Part shown: positions 1 through 13,942 of the stretch, piece after piece | Layout of the letters: each line of letters opens with the position of its first letter | Position numbering within the stretch: the first letter of the stretch is position 1 | Assembly: GCF_016545825.1 (NCBI RefSeq) | Contig: NC_052615.1 | Location: forward strand, 23,180,520-23,244,519 | Length of the DNA: 64,000 nt | Origin: Eucalyptus grandis | Lineage: Eukaryota > Streptophyta > Magnoliopsida > Myrtales > Myrtaceae | Direction: 5' to 3' | Position numbers and translations under genes: made by a program | The notes under the pieces: model-generated | Told to the model about the DNA's origin: nothing | Database searches by the model: none | The model's input: the letters and a program-made list of their open reading frames with translations, nothing else

Positions 1-2952
1 TAGCTGCTGAGTGGTTGTACTCACCCCTCGTGGGGACTAAAATATTTCAAAGTAAGAAAGATGCCTCTGCTGTCCGCACCTCCTGGTACATTCTACGGGA
101 TCCCTATTGACCTACAGTGGGAGCAGTCGGAATACCAGGACCTTGACTTACGTTCGAGTGAGGGTGATCGTGATGATCGACACCAATCTTCCCTCAAGTC
201 ATATACTCCAAGAATACGTCGTCCTATTTGTCCGTCGAAACGGGTAAACTCTAGGGCTGTGGCCACCACCACCAGAAGACAACGACGGGGGATCGAGTGG
301 CATGGAGTGATCGCGAGGGTGAGGACAGCAAAGAGAAAAATTTTTGATGCCAACATTGAAGGATGGACTCTATGTAAATGGCTGCTGAAGATGTCGGTTA
401 ACTTTTGAAGTATTGTCGACTATAGGAAACTACGGCTTTTTGGATGTATCGACAAACAATGTCCATTTAGTAAATATGTGTAAATAAAAGTGTCCGGCTA
501 TTATCTATAAACGTGTTTAGTGTGTGCATCATTTATGTGTGGAGGAAAAGGGGAGTTGTCAGATACGCTTCCGCCATATACATTGCACAGGGACCAATCA
601 TGTATATGATAGATCCCCACATCACTTCTCTAAAATCCATTGATCTAAGGAGAAGGACATCCAGGATGAGGAAAGAAGCGATGTGGCGACCCTAACGAAT
701 CGGGGGTCGTCAGGGGGTGCCACAGGGCCATTCTGATTATCGCCCCACACAAAAAGAGATACGGGGGAGGGGTTTACAACCTTCAAGGTGAGCCTATCTC
801 CTCTAGCAAGATATTAACCAAAAGTGGCTCTCCTACGAGGACCAGCTACCTAAGCATCACCTACTAGATTGTCTAGTGGGCCAGCGTCATCGCTTAATCC
901 AGGCGGACCACGGAACCCACGGAGGGGTCAAAAGAGATTCTCATCGAACCATGCATACCAAGCTCACTAGCTATGGGGGACAAGATCTCAATAGCCTTCA
1001 TCCACCCAAACAGTGGTAGTCATCCTTCGAAAGGCAGTATCCTCTTTGAACACATTCATGACTATGACCTCCATACTCATGAGAACGCCAAATTGCATGA
1101 AATGAGCTGGCAGCAAATCTGTACCTATTGGCCTAAAAAAGGTTAAATAACAACAACTAAGTTGAAAACTCAATAAGTAAATAACCTAAATATCGTATAG
1201 GCGAATGCCTTGCATCGGAAACTTATGAACACTTGACCCCAATATGTCAATGGCAGATCAATAACAAAGCATATGCTTTGCCCTAACTATGAATATGAAG
1301 TAATTCATCCTCTACTTGGACAACCGTCCTATCAAAATCTACGAAGTATCCCATACTCACAAAACTTCTAAACATATCAATTAATAACTTTAGCATCATA
1401 CATAAGTCTCTCAAGTCCTAAATAAAAGCATAAAAATCCGTAGGTGCTACAAATAATGCAATTAATAGCCAATGATATTCCCACGTGTCAAATATTAGCG
1501 TCCAAAATATTTCCATGGCCTTCGAGACTCAATTAACAACTTTCAAAACATCCATGTACCTCTCACCTCATAGATAACAACAATTCTAGCATGCACATGC
1601 CTTCCAAGTTACTATAAATGACAATTAAATTATATACATATCTCACACATTTCATATAAGGTTGTATCAAACATGCAAGAGCCATAAAACAACTTTCAAA
1701 GTATGCAATAACACTTAAATACTTCACACATATTTAGTGCCTTGAGAATCACATAATACCCTATAATATTATGCTATTTCTAGTCGAATTATTAATCACA
1801 CATTGTTGTAACCCTACAGCTCTTCTAGAAATATTTGGGGTAGTGTCTCGCCCAATCGAGCATGGCATCCGAACCCCCATCGCGCATCCTTTTAGGCATC
1901 ATTCCATAATCATACCCGCAAACATCTTCCAAAATCCTTCGAGCATCACCCCTCCAATGTCTCTCAATGGCGGCATCATCCTCCGAAATCTTCGGAGATG
2001 GAATCCCTCGTATGACCATACGAATTAAACATACAACCGGTTTTATCTTCCACTTTAGTCCAAAGTATGAGTGTTCCCAAGGGCATGCCAAGCAATGTGT
2101 AATTCATGACCTGTTGGAAATGCATCAATAAAGTATGACAAGCACAAAACAAGAATCATTGCTTGACTTGTTACGTTCGAGCACCAGCCTAAGACAAACT
2201 TGGATCAGACAATACAACTTAATATCACTGAACAAAGAGAGTGACCTGGCCCGGCATACTTACGCACGTCCAAGAACCAACGCCATTCTAGCTTTGGAGG
2301 CTTGGTGTGGTTTCAAGCATTGACCATGACCTATGGACGTCTATATGCAAACACCGCATCCATATTGCATTAACAATCCTTTACAATCAGATATAGTAGT
2401 AACACACATTGAGAATTCAACCAACAATAGTCATAATCTACATCACGTAACACTTATACATTCAACCATAACAATCAAACATTAAGACTAAGCCTAGGTA
2501 TCGATAATGAACAGTCCACAAGCAATAATTATGGCAATCTTTTTAGCACATGCAATCAAATCTAAATAGACCATTCTACCAATCAAGCCAATATGAACAA
2601 TCTCGATGATCACATATCACTCCTCGTTTATTCCCGAACCTTATAGTAAAAGCATAGCATGAACAAATTATACAAAATTATTCACATGAGCTCTTCTACT
2701 TAGGATAGCTCTAATAACACTAGGACCGAACCTAAGCCAAGTTACATAACACAACAACCTAGCCGACATTCATGAAATTTACTTACGAACAAACGAGATG
2801 TGAGACATAGATGGCGGGTGGACAAGGGCTCAAGGTTCATAACCTGGCGGCAGCATGAGGACAGTGAACAACAAGACGGCAAGTAGACAATGATAGCAAT
2901 GACATCACAGTAGCAGCAATGGTGCAACAACAGCGGGTGAATGAACGGGTGA
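1..2952. repeat. Repeat-derived DNA without recognisable gene
   Basis: No reading frame here resembles a known protein. A 115-codon frame at 61-408 (plus) is the longest but has no recognisable domain. The stretch from about 1161 to 2100 is a diverged direct copy of about 3300 to 3900: both hold the phrase AACTCAATAAGTAAA followed by a segment with CAGATCAATA. The region is therefore most likely old transposon DNA. The motif TGGCGACCCTAA near 687 resembles the ends of plant long terminal repeats, but I could not pair it with a second end. Confidence 0.4.
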
Positions 2953-5900
2953 TGTCACGACCCCAACTCCATTCCCAGGGTCACAACTAGCAAGGGTTAT
3001 TTTTGCAACATCCCAGGCATATCGCCATCTCATTTCTTTTTATCATTTCATTAAGTACATGCGAAAGTGTACATACAACACCAAGACAAAAACAAGCAGC
3101 TAGGAAAACAACCATTTACAAACACACAATTACATTAGCTACGTTTACAAGACCTTCTATCACAGGCCGTTATATTTACAACTACCACATCTTCAAAAGG
3201 TCAGGGTAAACCTTAGCTCCTCTAGAAAGATTGCAACTCCCAAAATTGACGTGAGACTTCCATGCCTACAAGACTGAAAGGATGAGGGGTGAGTTTTGGG
3301 GAAACTCAATAAGTAAAACCCGCTAATTTCCGGGTAGGAGGATGTCTCGCCTATCAACAAGCATATAACGCATCCAAGACATTAGTCGATAGCAGATCAA
3401 TAGCAAAATAAAAGCTTTATCTCGGATGAAACATGAGAAATCCTCAGTCAACAATATGCAAGCATAACTCGATATTGACCCACAACATGAGGAACTCACA
3501 CCTCACTCAATATTAAACCAGGATAATTAAAATCAATTCTAATACGAGGAATGCACGCCTCACTCATATGCAAGCATTTATTGATTAACAGTTGAAATCC
3601 ATCAACTCTTCCAGAATCCACCGAGCATCCGAACTTAATTGGGCAACGTCCCCTAATCGAAGGTTGACGGCTAGAATTATCACAACATCCCGTTCTTATT
3701 AACGAGGCATCCCGTTGGCATGGGGGCATCCTGTTGGCGAGGGGGCATCGTCGCCGAATTCATTGGTCGACGGCATAAATTAGTCTATCGTATGTCCATG
3801 CATCAAGCATCGCAATCCGATTCTTATCTTTGCTTTAAGTTCAAGGGCCCGAAGGCATACCATGCGTAAATGTGTGAAACGATTTACCAGAACCAAGACG
3901 TTGAACATGCCGAGCACGAATTAAGGATCGGGGCTCAATCCGACACGTTTGAGCACCGATCTAGTACCTAACTTGGCTCGGGAACGAAATACCTTGATAT
4001 CGTGCCAGAACCATGAAAGGACTAATCCAACGTGATCTCACATACGTTCAAGGCCAACGAAACTCCTTTTCGAAGCTCGGGATGTGAACTAGAACATGCA
4101 TTTGTGAAAACGGTTGGAAATAGTTTTATAAGGAAATACCAAGCTTTCACAAAAATGATTTTCAAATAGGTTTGTATCAAAGCAAAAATCAAAGCATATC
4201 CAATAAACACATGAATTGGCTTCTTCCAAAGCAACTCAAACCAAAGCACAAGCCAAAACTCATCAAACTAAAATCAAACTCAATCAAGAAACAAGGTCTA
4301 AACTGATCCAAGCAAACACAACTGACGCTCAAGCAAGAACATAGTCACAACGTTTCAATCAAGGACTCACTACACGCTTGGATGAGCGTAACACAACACC
4401 CTAACCATATATTAGTAAGTTGTACTTACAACTTTCTAGATCGGCGGCCTTAAGTGGCAGCGAACGGCGGCAAGGACACCTAAAGAGAGAGCCGAGGAGA
4501 GAAAGATGGAGGGGTTGGTGCGGGCGGCCAAGGAAGAAGAAGAGAGGAAGAGAAATTTGGGTGTGTGCATGCTTTGGGGAGAATGAGCCTTTCCCCTATT
4601 TATAGAACACCCTCATTAATGGTCTTGATAAGGCATTTAATGTCAATAGCTTAGGTGAAAAGTCTAAAAGTAAGATGGCAAGTCTATAGGTTCTTCCAAA
4701 GGCTTCTAAGTTCCAAGTGGCAAGCTCCTAATTGGTCCATCTAGATTTGTATTGATGGCTCTTAATATATGAAGTGATCCTCCTTATCTCCCCTAATAAT
4801 TGTTATCCAAGATATTCTTCAAGAGCTCCATTATTGGCCTCTAATATTTCCTAAGTCGAGTCATTTATTGAGGGTACTAAATGTAAAGCAACTTGGTCTT
4901 CTAGTCTCATCCTAGGGAATGATTAGTTATATGCCATTTGGGACACCTCAATCTTGCCATTGAAGGACTAAAGTCCAAAAGTGTTTAATGCATCCTCATC
5001 CTAAATTAAGAAGACTCTAGATTAGTTTTACTCCTTAAGTTGGGCGTGCAGCCCCTCCCCTTCCAAGTTGGGCGTGTGGCCTTCTTATCCTGGGGTAAAA
5101 ACAGTTTCGAGCGATTTTCAAAATCAGTATTAATACCTTATCAAATGAGCTCGAAAAATTATAAAATTTTAATATGTTGTAGATAATACCCTAAATGACA
5201 TTTTTGATGAGAAATACAAGTCCAATTCGTTCTGTGGAAAGAGCAGAAAATCACTGAACACGGCCCAAAAATTCGTCTATCGAGCAGATTCAACGGTTGG
5301 AGAGAAAGACTTATTTCAAAATCTAAATATTCACAAAAATATTTGAAATTTCTATATGTTGTAGAAATGGATGTCCTTTAAAATTTTTGTGAAGAAAGCA
5401 TGTTTAAATTCGAAAGGAAAATTTTTATAAAAAATCGAGAAGGCGATCGGGTCGCTGTTTTTACTACGCCAGGCAAGTTCTGTACAGTAATTGATTGGAC
5501 CATCGTCCCAACTATTTCACCTCAGAAAAATATAAAATTTAAGTATGTTACATAGTAAGATGTTTTGAATAACATTTATGAAGGAAGTTTCTCCAAATTC
5601 AAAGTACAAAGAGCTCTGTAAAATTAGAAAATGACAAAGGTCTAGGGATTTTGAGAATCTGAAGAGTCAAAACCTATGGAGCCTTAAGTGGCAAGCCTAA
5701 GGAGAAGGGGTGGCACCCTACTTGATCTTCAAGATCCCTTGTCATCATTTTTTTAGGCTATGAATCACTCCCTATCATTAATGAGCTTATGACTCACCCC
5801 CTTTAATATATAACCATCCAAAATTTCATGATTACCTTTCAAGAGTAAGACTAATTGTGCCAAGTGTCATACTTAGTCATCATACATTAATAGGCTACCT

Positions 5901-7199
5901 TCCAAGCACATTAAATACACCAAGGGAAATATCAATTAGAAGGTCATCTCATTGGGCAGGAGTCAATCGAGTCTAATCACGATCGATTACCTTATTTGGC
6001 CCGAGGTTCGTGCCTAAGCCATAATCGAATAAAGCCAAATGCAATTGGGCTTAACTGGTGAAACCGAGTTCCGACTTCTCTTTATAAAGGGCTCGAAGTT
6101 GAGAATGTTACAGGTGAGCTGAGAGAGGGAGAGACAGAGAAGGAGACATGAGGGAGAGGAAGGAGAGGGAGAGGTTGGCCAAATGAGGGGGAAAGGGAGA
6201 GAAATGAGAGAAATGAATAGAACTTAAGGAAGAAGGAGAAGGAAATAATAGAGGAGAGAGAAAATATGTCACTCAAGCATTTAATGCAAATTTGCATTAT
6301 TTTCCTAAGCTCATGATGCCCTCTTGGCTTGAAAAGCAAGAGGCAATCTCAACCCTTTATCTTGTCCAAGCTTGTCATTCAAGAATACTTGGCAAATAAC
6401 TCACCGAATTCAAGAGTAACTAGTCCAGTTGCACAAAGTAAACTTGGTCTTCCTCTTTGTTCTCTCCAAAGTGGTGCCTACACCCTCGAATAATGACCAC
6501 TTGATTTTTGTCTCGCTCAATTTAATCTCAAGAAGTTAAACCGGTTTCATCTCAAGGGCTACTAAGGTCTATATCCTTATATTAGCACATTTCTCCAATT
6601 AATGCGCTAATGGACTCACTAATATCATTTCAATTGGATAGAAATGCCTTGATAACATTCATAATCAATACCCATAATCAAACCAAGGTTTGCGGCTAAG
6701 TTCTGATCGAAAACAACCTTAATGCAAACCTACGTAAATTTGGCCGGTATTGACGGAGCTCGCACAGCTAGACTCGAACTAAGTTTGACGCTTGTCTAGA
6801 GTTTTACACGTGACTTTTATTTGAGTTTGGTTGATCTATGAATGACCATCGATTGTCATGTAATCGAATGAAATCAATCAGCTCGCTCTAAACTCACGAT
6901 TGTTCGGGATCGGATGAGGGTTGTTCATGAACGATACATTGACCATGCGGTGTCACCTGTGACCGGTATATACTCGAGCTCAATCGATTTATACCCGTCC
7001 ATTAATCGATTCATGATGGTACATGCATGGTTGAACACTTCGGTCTATCACAACTTTGATCCTAAGTCGCTTTCCTCTAATCAACTAGTTAGCTCGTGAA
7101 TAATCCCTACATTTGAGTTACACCCTATTCTTATTACTGGCATACTGATCCTTAATTCATTCCTCATGGTCTAGATAGGGGTCTGAATTGAGGATGTCA
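2953..7199 (-). repeat. Candidate degenerate long-terminal-repeat-like relic
   Basis: The stretch begins TGTCACGACCCC and ends GAGGATGTCA, a TG...CA pair of the kind found at plant LTR borders. Read on the minus strand there are TATA-like boxes, TATAAATAG near 4594-4606 and TTTATAAAG near 6085, each followed by purine-rich leader-like sequence. No gag, protease, reverse transcriptase or integrase motif is visible. The five bases flanking each end do not match, so an intact solo LTR is not proven. It could equally be two nested partial elements. Confidence 0.33.
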
Positions 7200-7889
7200 T
7201 AAAAAGTCCTAAAAGTCAATTCGTACTCTAACAAACACACGTTGGAATATAGAGCATGTGACTCGGTGCTTAACGACACCCATCAAAGGGAGATACATGA
7301 TCAAGAAAAGAAGACAGCTACACAACATCACTCAACGGAACCCCCTCTCTTTCCAGCTTGTTCCTTTTTCTCCAATTTATTTATGTTCTTTTTTTCTAAT
7401 TTATTTTCCTTTTCTGGTTTCTTTCTATATATTTTACAAATTTTGTTGATTTGGCAATGACATATAAAATCACATCCAAAAACACAAGTCCCCTGATGAA
7501 GTTGGATTGCTAGTCAGATACCAATCTTACCAAATCAAACTGAAGAAATAAATTGGTCCTATTGAAAAACATAAGGACCAAATTATAAGTGAAGAAAAGT
7601 ACATGGACAAATTATGGCATTGTCCCTTTAATTTCGAACCATTAAGTTGTCATATAGTCTTTTGAGTCTCTTCAATCTTTTAAAAGAGCAAGGAAAATCT
7701 TTGAACAAAATTTTAGGTGCCAACAATAGCCAATATATGTTGCTTTGAATTCACAAATTATGGTATCTCCATTGTAAACAGAAGAAGAAAGATTATACTT
7801 TGCAAACTTTTTCATAATGGCAAGTGTAGAAACCTAGACAATCCGGCTTCAATTCGAAACACAAATAGTCCAATTCATTATAGGTTCAA
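7200..7889. other. Intergenic, nothing recognised
   Basis: AT-rich DNA with short T-rich frames around 7242-7460 that look like low-complexity sequence. It forms the 3' flank of the small minus-strand membrane protein gene. I see no RNA gene or transposon end. Confidence 0.5.
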
Positions 7890-8255
7890 TCACAAGATAT
7901 CGTACAGAACAAAGAAAAGTGCCACAAAAAGCAGAGACCCTAGACCAAACCCATCATCCCCACCATCATAGCTGGAGCTATTGCCGTGATGGAGTTTTGA
8001 GCTGCCAACGTATGTTGGGAAGTGGAGAGAGGGAAAGAAAGTGGTGAGGAAGTGGAAGAAGAACAGCAAGGACAGGCAAAGGAGAACCATCGCAAATGAC
8101 ATTGCACCACCTCCATCATCCCCATTGGATTGAAACATTGGCAGCACAAGCTCTGCAAGCCACATCAAAGTTGGCTAGAGGATGACCACTCCTAATGCCC
8201 CAACCATCAGTGATGGCACCAATGGGGATGGCCCTCCTCCTCCTCCTCTGTCCAT
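7890..8255 (-). pseudogene. Small two-helix membrane protein gene with one in-frame TAG
   Basis: Reading from ATG at 8255 gives 26 codons starting MDRGGGGG. They are followed by a TAG at about 8175-8177, then 93 more codons in the same frame ending at 7890. The hydrophobic run before the stop (LMVGALGVVIL) continues directly after it (PTLMWLAELVLP), so the stop sits inside what looks like one membrane helix. A second strong helix (FAMVLLCLSLLFFFHFLTTF) and a hydrophobic C-terminus follow. A TATA-like box (ATAATATAAAG, near 8298-8308) and a GGTGT repeat lie upstream, as expected for a real promoter. A shorter protein could start at the ATG right after the TAG (8165). I do not recognise the family. 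A one-base change of CAG to TAG is the simplest explanation; this is inference. Confidence 0.5.
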
Positions 8256-8265
8256 CTCTCTCTCT

Positions 8266-8290
8266 GGTGTGGTGTGGTGTGGTGTGGTGT
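8266..8290. repeat. GGTGT pentanucleotide microsatellite
   Basis: Five perfect copies of GGTGT lie between the TATA-like box and the start codon of the small membrane protein gene (ACACC on its sense strand), so they would be in its promoter or 5' leader. Confidence 0.85.
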
Positions 8291-8293
8291 AAG

Positions 8294-9930
8294 TGTCTTT
8301 ATATTATGCCACTGTAGGGGAAAACAATGATGAGGATATGTGGAAAGATGTGACCAAGAAGAAGGGTTAGATGCAAATGGAGATGATTTCTAGGCAATTT
8401 GGCTTACATTCTTTCAATTGGAAGTGTGTGGCTAGTTCACCAATGTAGCAAAAGCTCTTCCCTTTTGTCTTGTTGATAACCCACCAATGCATTAAAAATT
8501 CTCGTTGTAACAAAAAGGAGGGTAACCCTTATTCTTTGGAGGTTTTTATTCATTGACCACTCAGTCAACACAGTATATCTATCATGGATCTGTGATCACT
8601 TTAAGAGCTTTGGAGCACATTCAGGCAACAATTATGTTTTCCTCTTCTTGAGAGATTGGTTAAGTCTTTATATACGCTAGTTATTGCACCGCCAATGCTT
8701 TTAACTTGAAATTTTACTACATTTTATATCTAATGAAAGGCATCTCCATAATTTTTAATAAAAGGGGAGTAGCATGTAATCAAATGTTTTTCTTTATCTG
8801 CATGCTCTTAGCTTCCTGTGAATATTTTTCATGGGTGATAAGATTCATAGTCATAGAACTTCAATCTACTCTTCTCATGTGTTCTACGGTACCAAATAGA
8901 GATAGGAACTAGCATGTTACGATGCTATCAAATCTTCGAACATAAAAAGAGAACAAATCTAATACTTGCTTTCTCTGCATCAAACGCCAATTCCTACAAA
9001 TATGAATTGATATTTTACTGATCTACCACCTAAGAGGTGATAGAATAAGCTGTTTGTGAATTTTGAGTAGAGGCCATCTAATATGAAGAATGAAATACTT
9101 GAAGCACTGTACATGTAGGTATCCATGTCTCTCGCTGTGTCCTGTGACGGAGGAACTGATTCATGAAACTTACTATGTGGACAAGGATGACTTATCATGT
9201 CTAACCTGGAAATTCATAGAACAGAACGAACCCCCAGATTAAATTCTCCATAGACGGCAAACCAACTCAAGACAATACGTTGCCATATCAGAATCAGCTT
9301 ACTATGTTAATCAGAAGATGGAGTAGTTGTTCGGCTGTGTAATATTCTCACATCACGATCCGGACATGATTGCATAGTTTGAATTCCCAATCTCATCGAC
9401 ATTTTATTTACGTGAATTGCTTGCCAAGGTGACCATAAAAGAGGCACTGTATAACTCGACAAACATCGGACATGACTTAGATTCCAACGATGTCACAAGT
9501 TTCATTTGTCAAGATTCCAACGATGTCACAAGTTTCATTTGTCAAGACTTGATTCAGAGTAAGCTTATTACAGAAGAAAATTCAAGAGCATAATCATTTA
9601 TAAGCGCATAGACGAATATACATGTGCCACCAACTTCAAGAACTGAAGAATTCTCAAGTATATCATGGCTGCCGCCAAGTAAAATCAAATAATTAGAACA
9701 GATCAACTTCTCTAGGTGCATATTAATCACATTTTCATCTTTCTTTTCTTCACCATTATCATGCAAACTGTGTAGGTCTCGCTCACCACCCCATTTCATT
9801 GGGGGGTATGAATGCTAAATGGATCTAAGGGCATCCCCATCAACCAAAAAAATTGGTTTGCAATTGATAGTTTACCACCCGATGCAGAAAAAATTTAAAC
9901 CAACATAGAAAGTACGTAGCACAACAAGTC
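8294..9930. other. Intergenic between small membrane gene and uL3c
   Basis: No recognisable gene. An 81-codon minus-strand frame at 9554-9799 begins MKWGGERD and lies just downstream of the uL3c stop, but I cannot assign it to a family. A perfect 33-bp tandem repeat lies at 9480-9545. The segment 9800-9930 probably holds the uL3c 3' untranslated region. Confidence 0.45.
9480..9545. repeat. Perfect 33-bp direct tandem repeat, two copies
   Basis: The unit starting GATTCCAACGATGTCACAAG is present at 9480-9512 and again, identically, at 9513-9545. The perfect identity suggests a recent duplication. Confidence 0.95.
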
Positions 9931-12900
9931 CTAACTCTTAGGAATGTTCTTCCCCACAATCTTCGCAGGCGCTATCCGCAAAAGATTTCCTGGCTTTCCA
10001 GGAACGGCGCCTTTGATCATGACTACATTCAGATCTTTATCAATTTTAACAATCTTAAGCTTCCTAATTTTTCTCTTTGTTCCTCCCATCCTACCAGGCA
10101 TCTTCTTCCCCGGATATACACGACCTGGCGTTGTTCCTGCACCAATCGAACCCAACTGCCTGTGGCTCTTGGACCCGTGTGTCATTAGACCTCTTTTGAA
10201 GTGATGCCGCTTGATCCCACCTGTCAGGAAAAACATAAATACTCAAGGTCAGCCTGTCTGATATATTTAATAGAAAAGAGTAAATATGAAGCATTTCCAT
10301 GTTTCCTTGACCTGAATAATAAGGAGCCCATATCAAGAATTTTACCCCCAGAACAGGGAAAAAGAAGCATCCCCTCAATCGATTGACTCCATATTAGCAA
10401 GAATCAGGAAATTAAGGATTAAAGAAAGGCAACATACTAATTCTACAGCTATAGATGTCACTCACAGAAGTTCTCATGATCTGAAGCCTAAAAGAAGTCA
10501 AGACTGATGATACCATTTAGAAAACTAGAGAAAACCTTATGTCTGAGGAATAAATCAGAAGTCTATCCCCTTATTTAGGTGCTCTCCCCACATGCAAAGG
10601 GTAAAAGCCCATTGATGTCAAAGCTCACGCCCTAGCTCGAGGGATCTTATTCATCATGAGTCTGATGTGTCATTACAGAAATGGGGATCCACTTTCCTTT
10701 TGATAGCTGGACAAGAACACCCATGCCTAATGCTGAAAATTGCTTAATCTGCTTGTAAGACATACAATCATCAACAGACCTATGGAGTACAGATATCGAC
10801 AACTGTAAACTACTTCCATTGCACCTGAACAAACTTGCGATGGTACAAACAAGCCCCAAGCTTCCATACTCCAGCAAACAGCCCACGTGCTTTTGCACAA
10901 AAGACTAGATCCACATCAATGAAAAACACAGAGCATCCAATTCATTTCCACTTGAATCACATTAGCTGACAACAAAACACAGGGACCACCACACAGAAAA
11001 CACCAATCAAAATGAACTTAAGGCCTTATGCAACTTTAAGGAGTTGCAAATCCACTGCCATAAATCCTCTCAATGAGATATTATTTAAACTAAAACCACC
11101 ATCAATCAAAATTTTGTCTTCTGGAGATAGACATGTCTCAACCAGTGAGTCTAACATGAGTAAGAAAAAATATGCTTAGTTAGGTGAAAAGGGTGAATTC
11201 TGGGGCTTTGAGTCATCTACATTCTGGATTGGCTCAACCAGCTCATGCATTTCAGTTCATGTACACAGGTCGAATGCATGGATACATGCACGTTACGTAA
11301 GTGCAGTGCATGCTCCTATTCACCCATGTGGAGAGAATGAGACAGAGACAGACAGAGATTTTGACTCTCTTTTTTTTCCCCCATTTATCTATGAAACTAA
11401 ACATCAAAGCAAACATTTCAATCAAAGAACCGATGAGTTAATGATGCGCCATTGTAATTGTACAGGTGAGACATGAGTGCCGCAATTTGAATCTGGCGTC
11501 CATCTGACAAACGATGTAAACTTAGATATGCTCTTTCAAGTATACTATCACATCACTGAGCATATACCTAAGAAAATTACTGGTTAAAATTAAATCATAT
11601 TTATCACCCACATGTTAGTATCTATCAAGTTATGATTCCTTCCTGCACCTCTTCCACAAGACGAAAGACTGATGCAAAATCAATGTGAAACAGTAGTCTT
11701 TTCTTTTACTAGAATCAGTAACGACTTCTCCTATAAAGGGATTTGTTGGGACAAGTTATAACAAACTTCCATGCTGTCTAAGTTGGCAGCAGAAAAAGGC
11801 ATAGTGCTTTTATCTTAACCTTTCTGGCTCTAAGTACAGATAGATCCAATGCACTGTCATCAAGAATAGCCACCAGAAAAGGCTTCATGGAAATTTGGTA
11901 GATTGAAAGAAGTCCTCATTCACAAAACAACCAACAGATATTAAATTAAGGGAACTAAAACACCACATAAACTATATACTCCCAAATAGTATCTTTGTCA
12001 AAGCTAATTTCAAGAAAACAGTGATGGATCCAAAGGGGGCTGGTGATGGCCGCTGCCGCTGCTGCCCCCATTAACAACTTGATGCGTACTAAGTTTACCT
12101 TGTAAATTCTTTTCAAGTAAATCTTATGCATATTAGCTTTCATCTAGCCTCCCATAAACTTATCTTCCCAAATGGCCCCCCACCCTTTCTTTTCTTCGCC
12201 TCTTTCCTACCTAATTATTGCATCCCCCGCCGCAACAAAAGATGAGACGACTCCCAAAATCCAGATTTTACATGGCACTCTTTAAATATTCAGCATTATG
12301 TGCTCTTTCAAACTGGTATCTTCTACAGTACTGCAAGAACAACTACATTATGCTACTGGAAGATGGTCCAATCCCTAATAACTGGACAAAAAGGAGCAGA
12401 CACAACAGTAACAACCTAGAACCACTTAGAAACCTCACCAGACAACTGCGAGGTAGACGATCAAAAGCCCCTCCCTTGTGTCACTAACTGAAGCAAAAGC
12501 AGTGAAGCTGAAGCCAAAAACTTAGGAGAAATGGACCAGACATATGCTTGGACATCTGTTTTCTTCATAATTAGATCAAAGGCTCACATTCAATGTTATT
12601 AAAAGTTGCAATGACTAAAAAAGCACCCTGCCCTGTTCCTCACAAGCATCTAAAAAGCCCAGGCATCTTCCTGCCTATCAGTTCAGAATAGCTTTTTGCA
12701 CTTTCACAACCAAATAGATGAGTAAAATGTCTTGCTCAATTCCCCACTAAGCTAACACTTAAAAGGTGAAGGTGATGACTCCATTAGTAATTAACTGAGG
12801 AGGCTCATTTTCAAGAGGTTGATGAACAAGAGACATCGTTTGACATGTAGAGTAGGGTGGGTGGGAGGTTGCATCCACAGATATTAAGGAATTGTCAAAT

Positions 12901-13942
12901 CTGTATTAGTCTTATTGAAATCAATTTAGCCGAGATTGCGACTTTCGGCAACTTTTTCTGTAACTTTTCAGAAAGATGATGATCACTGCCAGTGCTTAAA
13001 CCGGCAGTAACATATTCAAGAGCTCAACCAACAACAGCACATTGTTCCACAGTGTAATCTTTGTGAGCGAATTGCATCTGAATTCCTCTTCATGATTACA
13101 TTTCCTAAAGTAATTTTAAGTTCATAAGACCTTATTGAATACAAATCAGCTGTTATCGCTGATTCTTGAACAAGACAATCACTCATTAGAGACCGAAGAA
13201 AAAACTACCCAGAAGAAAAAAACACTCATGAGAAACCAACAGCTTCAGTCATCCACAATCACACTGACACCCTTTCATGAAGCTGCAATCACATATCTAG
13301 AAGACGCATTGCCACCTCACATTCAATTCAAACAGACAACACTTCACAAATCTTGGAGAGAGATGAGAGAGAGAGAGAGAGAGAGAGAGAGGGCACCAAA
13401 CCTTGAAACCCCTTGCCAATGGTGGTCCCAGAGACGTCCACGAGCTCGCCCTCCTTGAAGACCTCGTCCACCACGAGCCGCTGGTTGGGCTCGAACCCGT
13501 CCACGGCCTGGAGCCGGAACTCCTGCAGGTGCCTCATCGGGATGGCCCCGGCCTTCTGGAGGTGGCCCATCTCGGGCTTGGTGAGCTTCCGGTCCCTGAC
13601 CCGCCGGTACCCGACCTGGACGGCGTCGTACCCGTCGGTGGCCTGGGTCTTCACCTGGGTCACGATGTTCCCCTCCCGGAAGCCCACCACGGTGACCGGG
13701 ACCACCGTGCCGTCGGGCTCGAAGTAGCTCATCATGCCCAGCTTCGTGCCCATGACGCCGATCCCGGCCTCCATGCTCATGGCTACGACGGGTCGGCGCC
13801 GGGGGGCGGTGGGGATCCGGAAGGAGAGGCGAGGGGCGGCGGCGGTTTGGAGGGGGAGGAAGGAGGAAGAGAGCCTGCTGGGGAGAGAGGGAGAGGGGTG
13901 AGGGTGGCAATGGCCGATGGAGAGCGTCGAGGGCGTGGCCAT
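9931..13942 (-). CDS. PRPL3: 50S ribosomal protein L3, chloroplastic (uL3c)
   Basis: Two exons, 13942-13402 and 10220-9931, are joined by a GT-AG intron of about 3.2 kb; together they give 276 codons plus stop. uL3 binds 23S rRNA and is an early assembly protein of the plastid large ribosomal subunit. Residues 1 to about 55 are rich in Ser, Pro and Arg, with few acidic residues, as in a chloroplast transit peptide. The mature bacterial-type protein starts near [16 protein letters not shown] and carries the uL3 core signatures [11 protein letters not shown] and GVMGTK-type start. Exon 2 encodes the glycine- and basic-rich extension with [19 protein letters not shown] and [16 protein letters not shown]. 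The split codon at the junction reads ...GFQ-G-GIKRHH. Codon use in exon 1 is very GC-rich (up to about 13.9 kb), unlike the AT-rich surroundings. The intron begins with a GA/CT microsatellite and holds nothing else I recognise. The gene appears intact. Confidence 0.96.
13365..13391. repeat. GA dinucleotide microsatellite
   Basis: A run of about 13 GA units lies roughly 10 bases inside the uL3c intron, next to the exon 1 donor site. On the sense strand it is a CT run. Confidence 0.9.
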
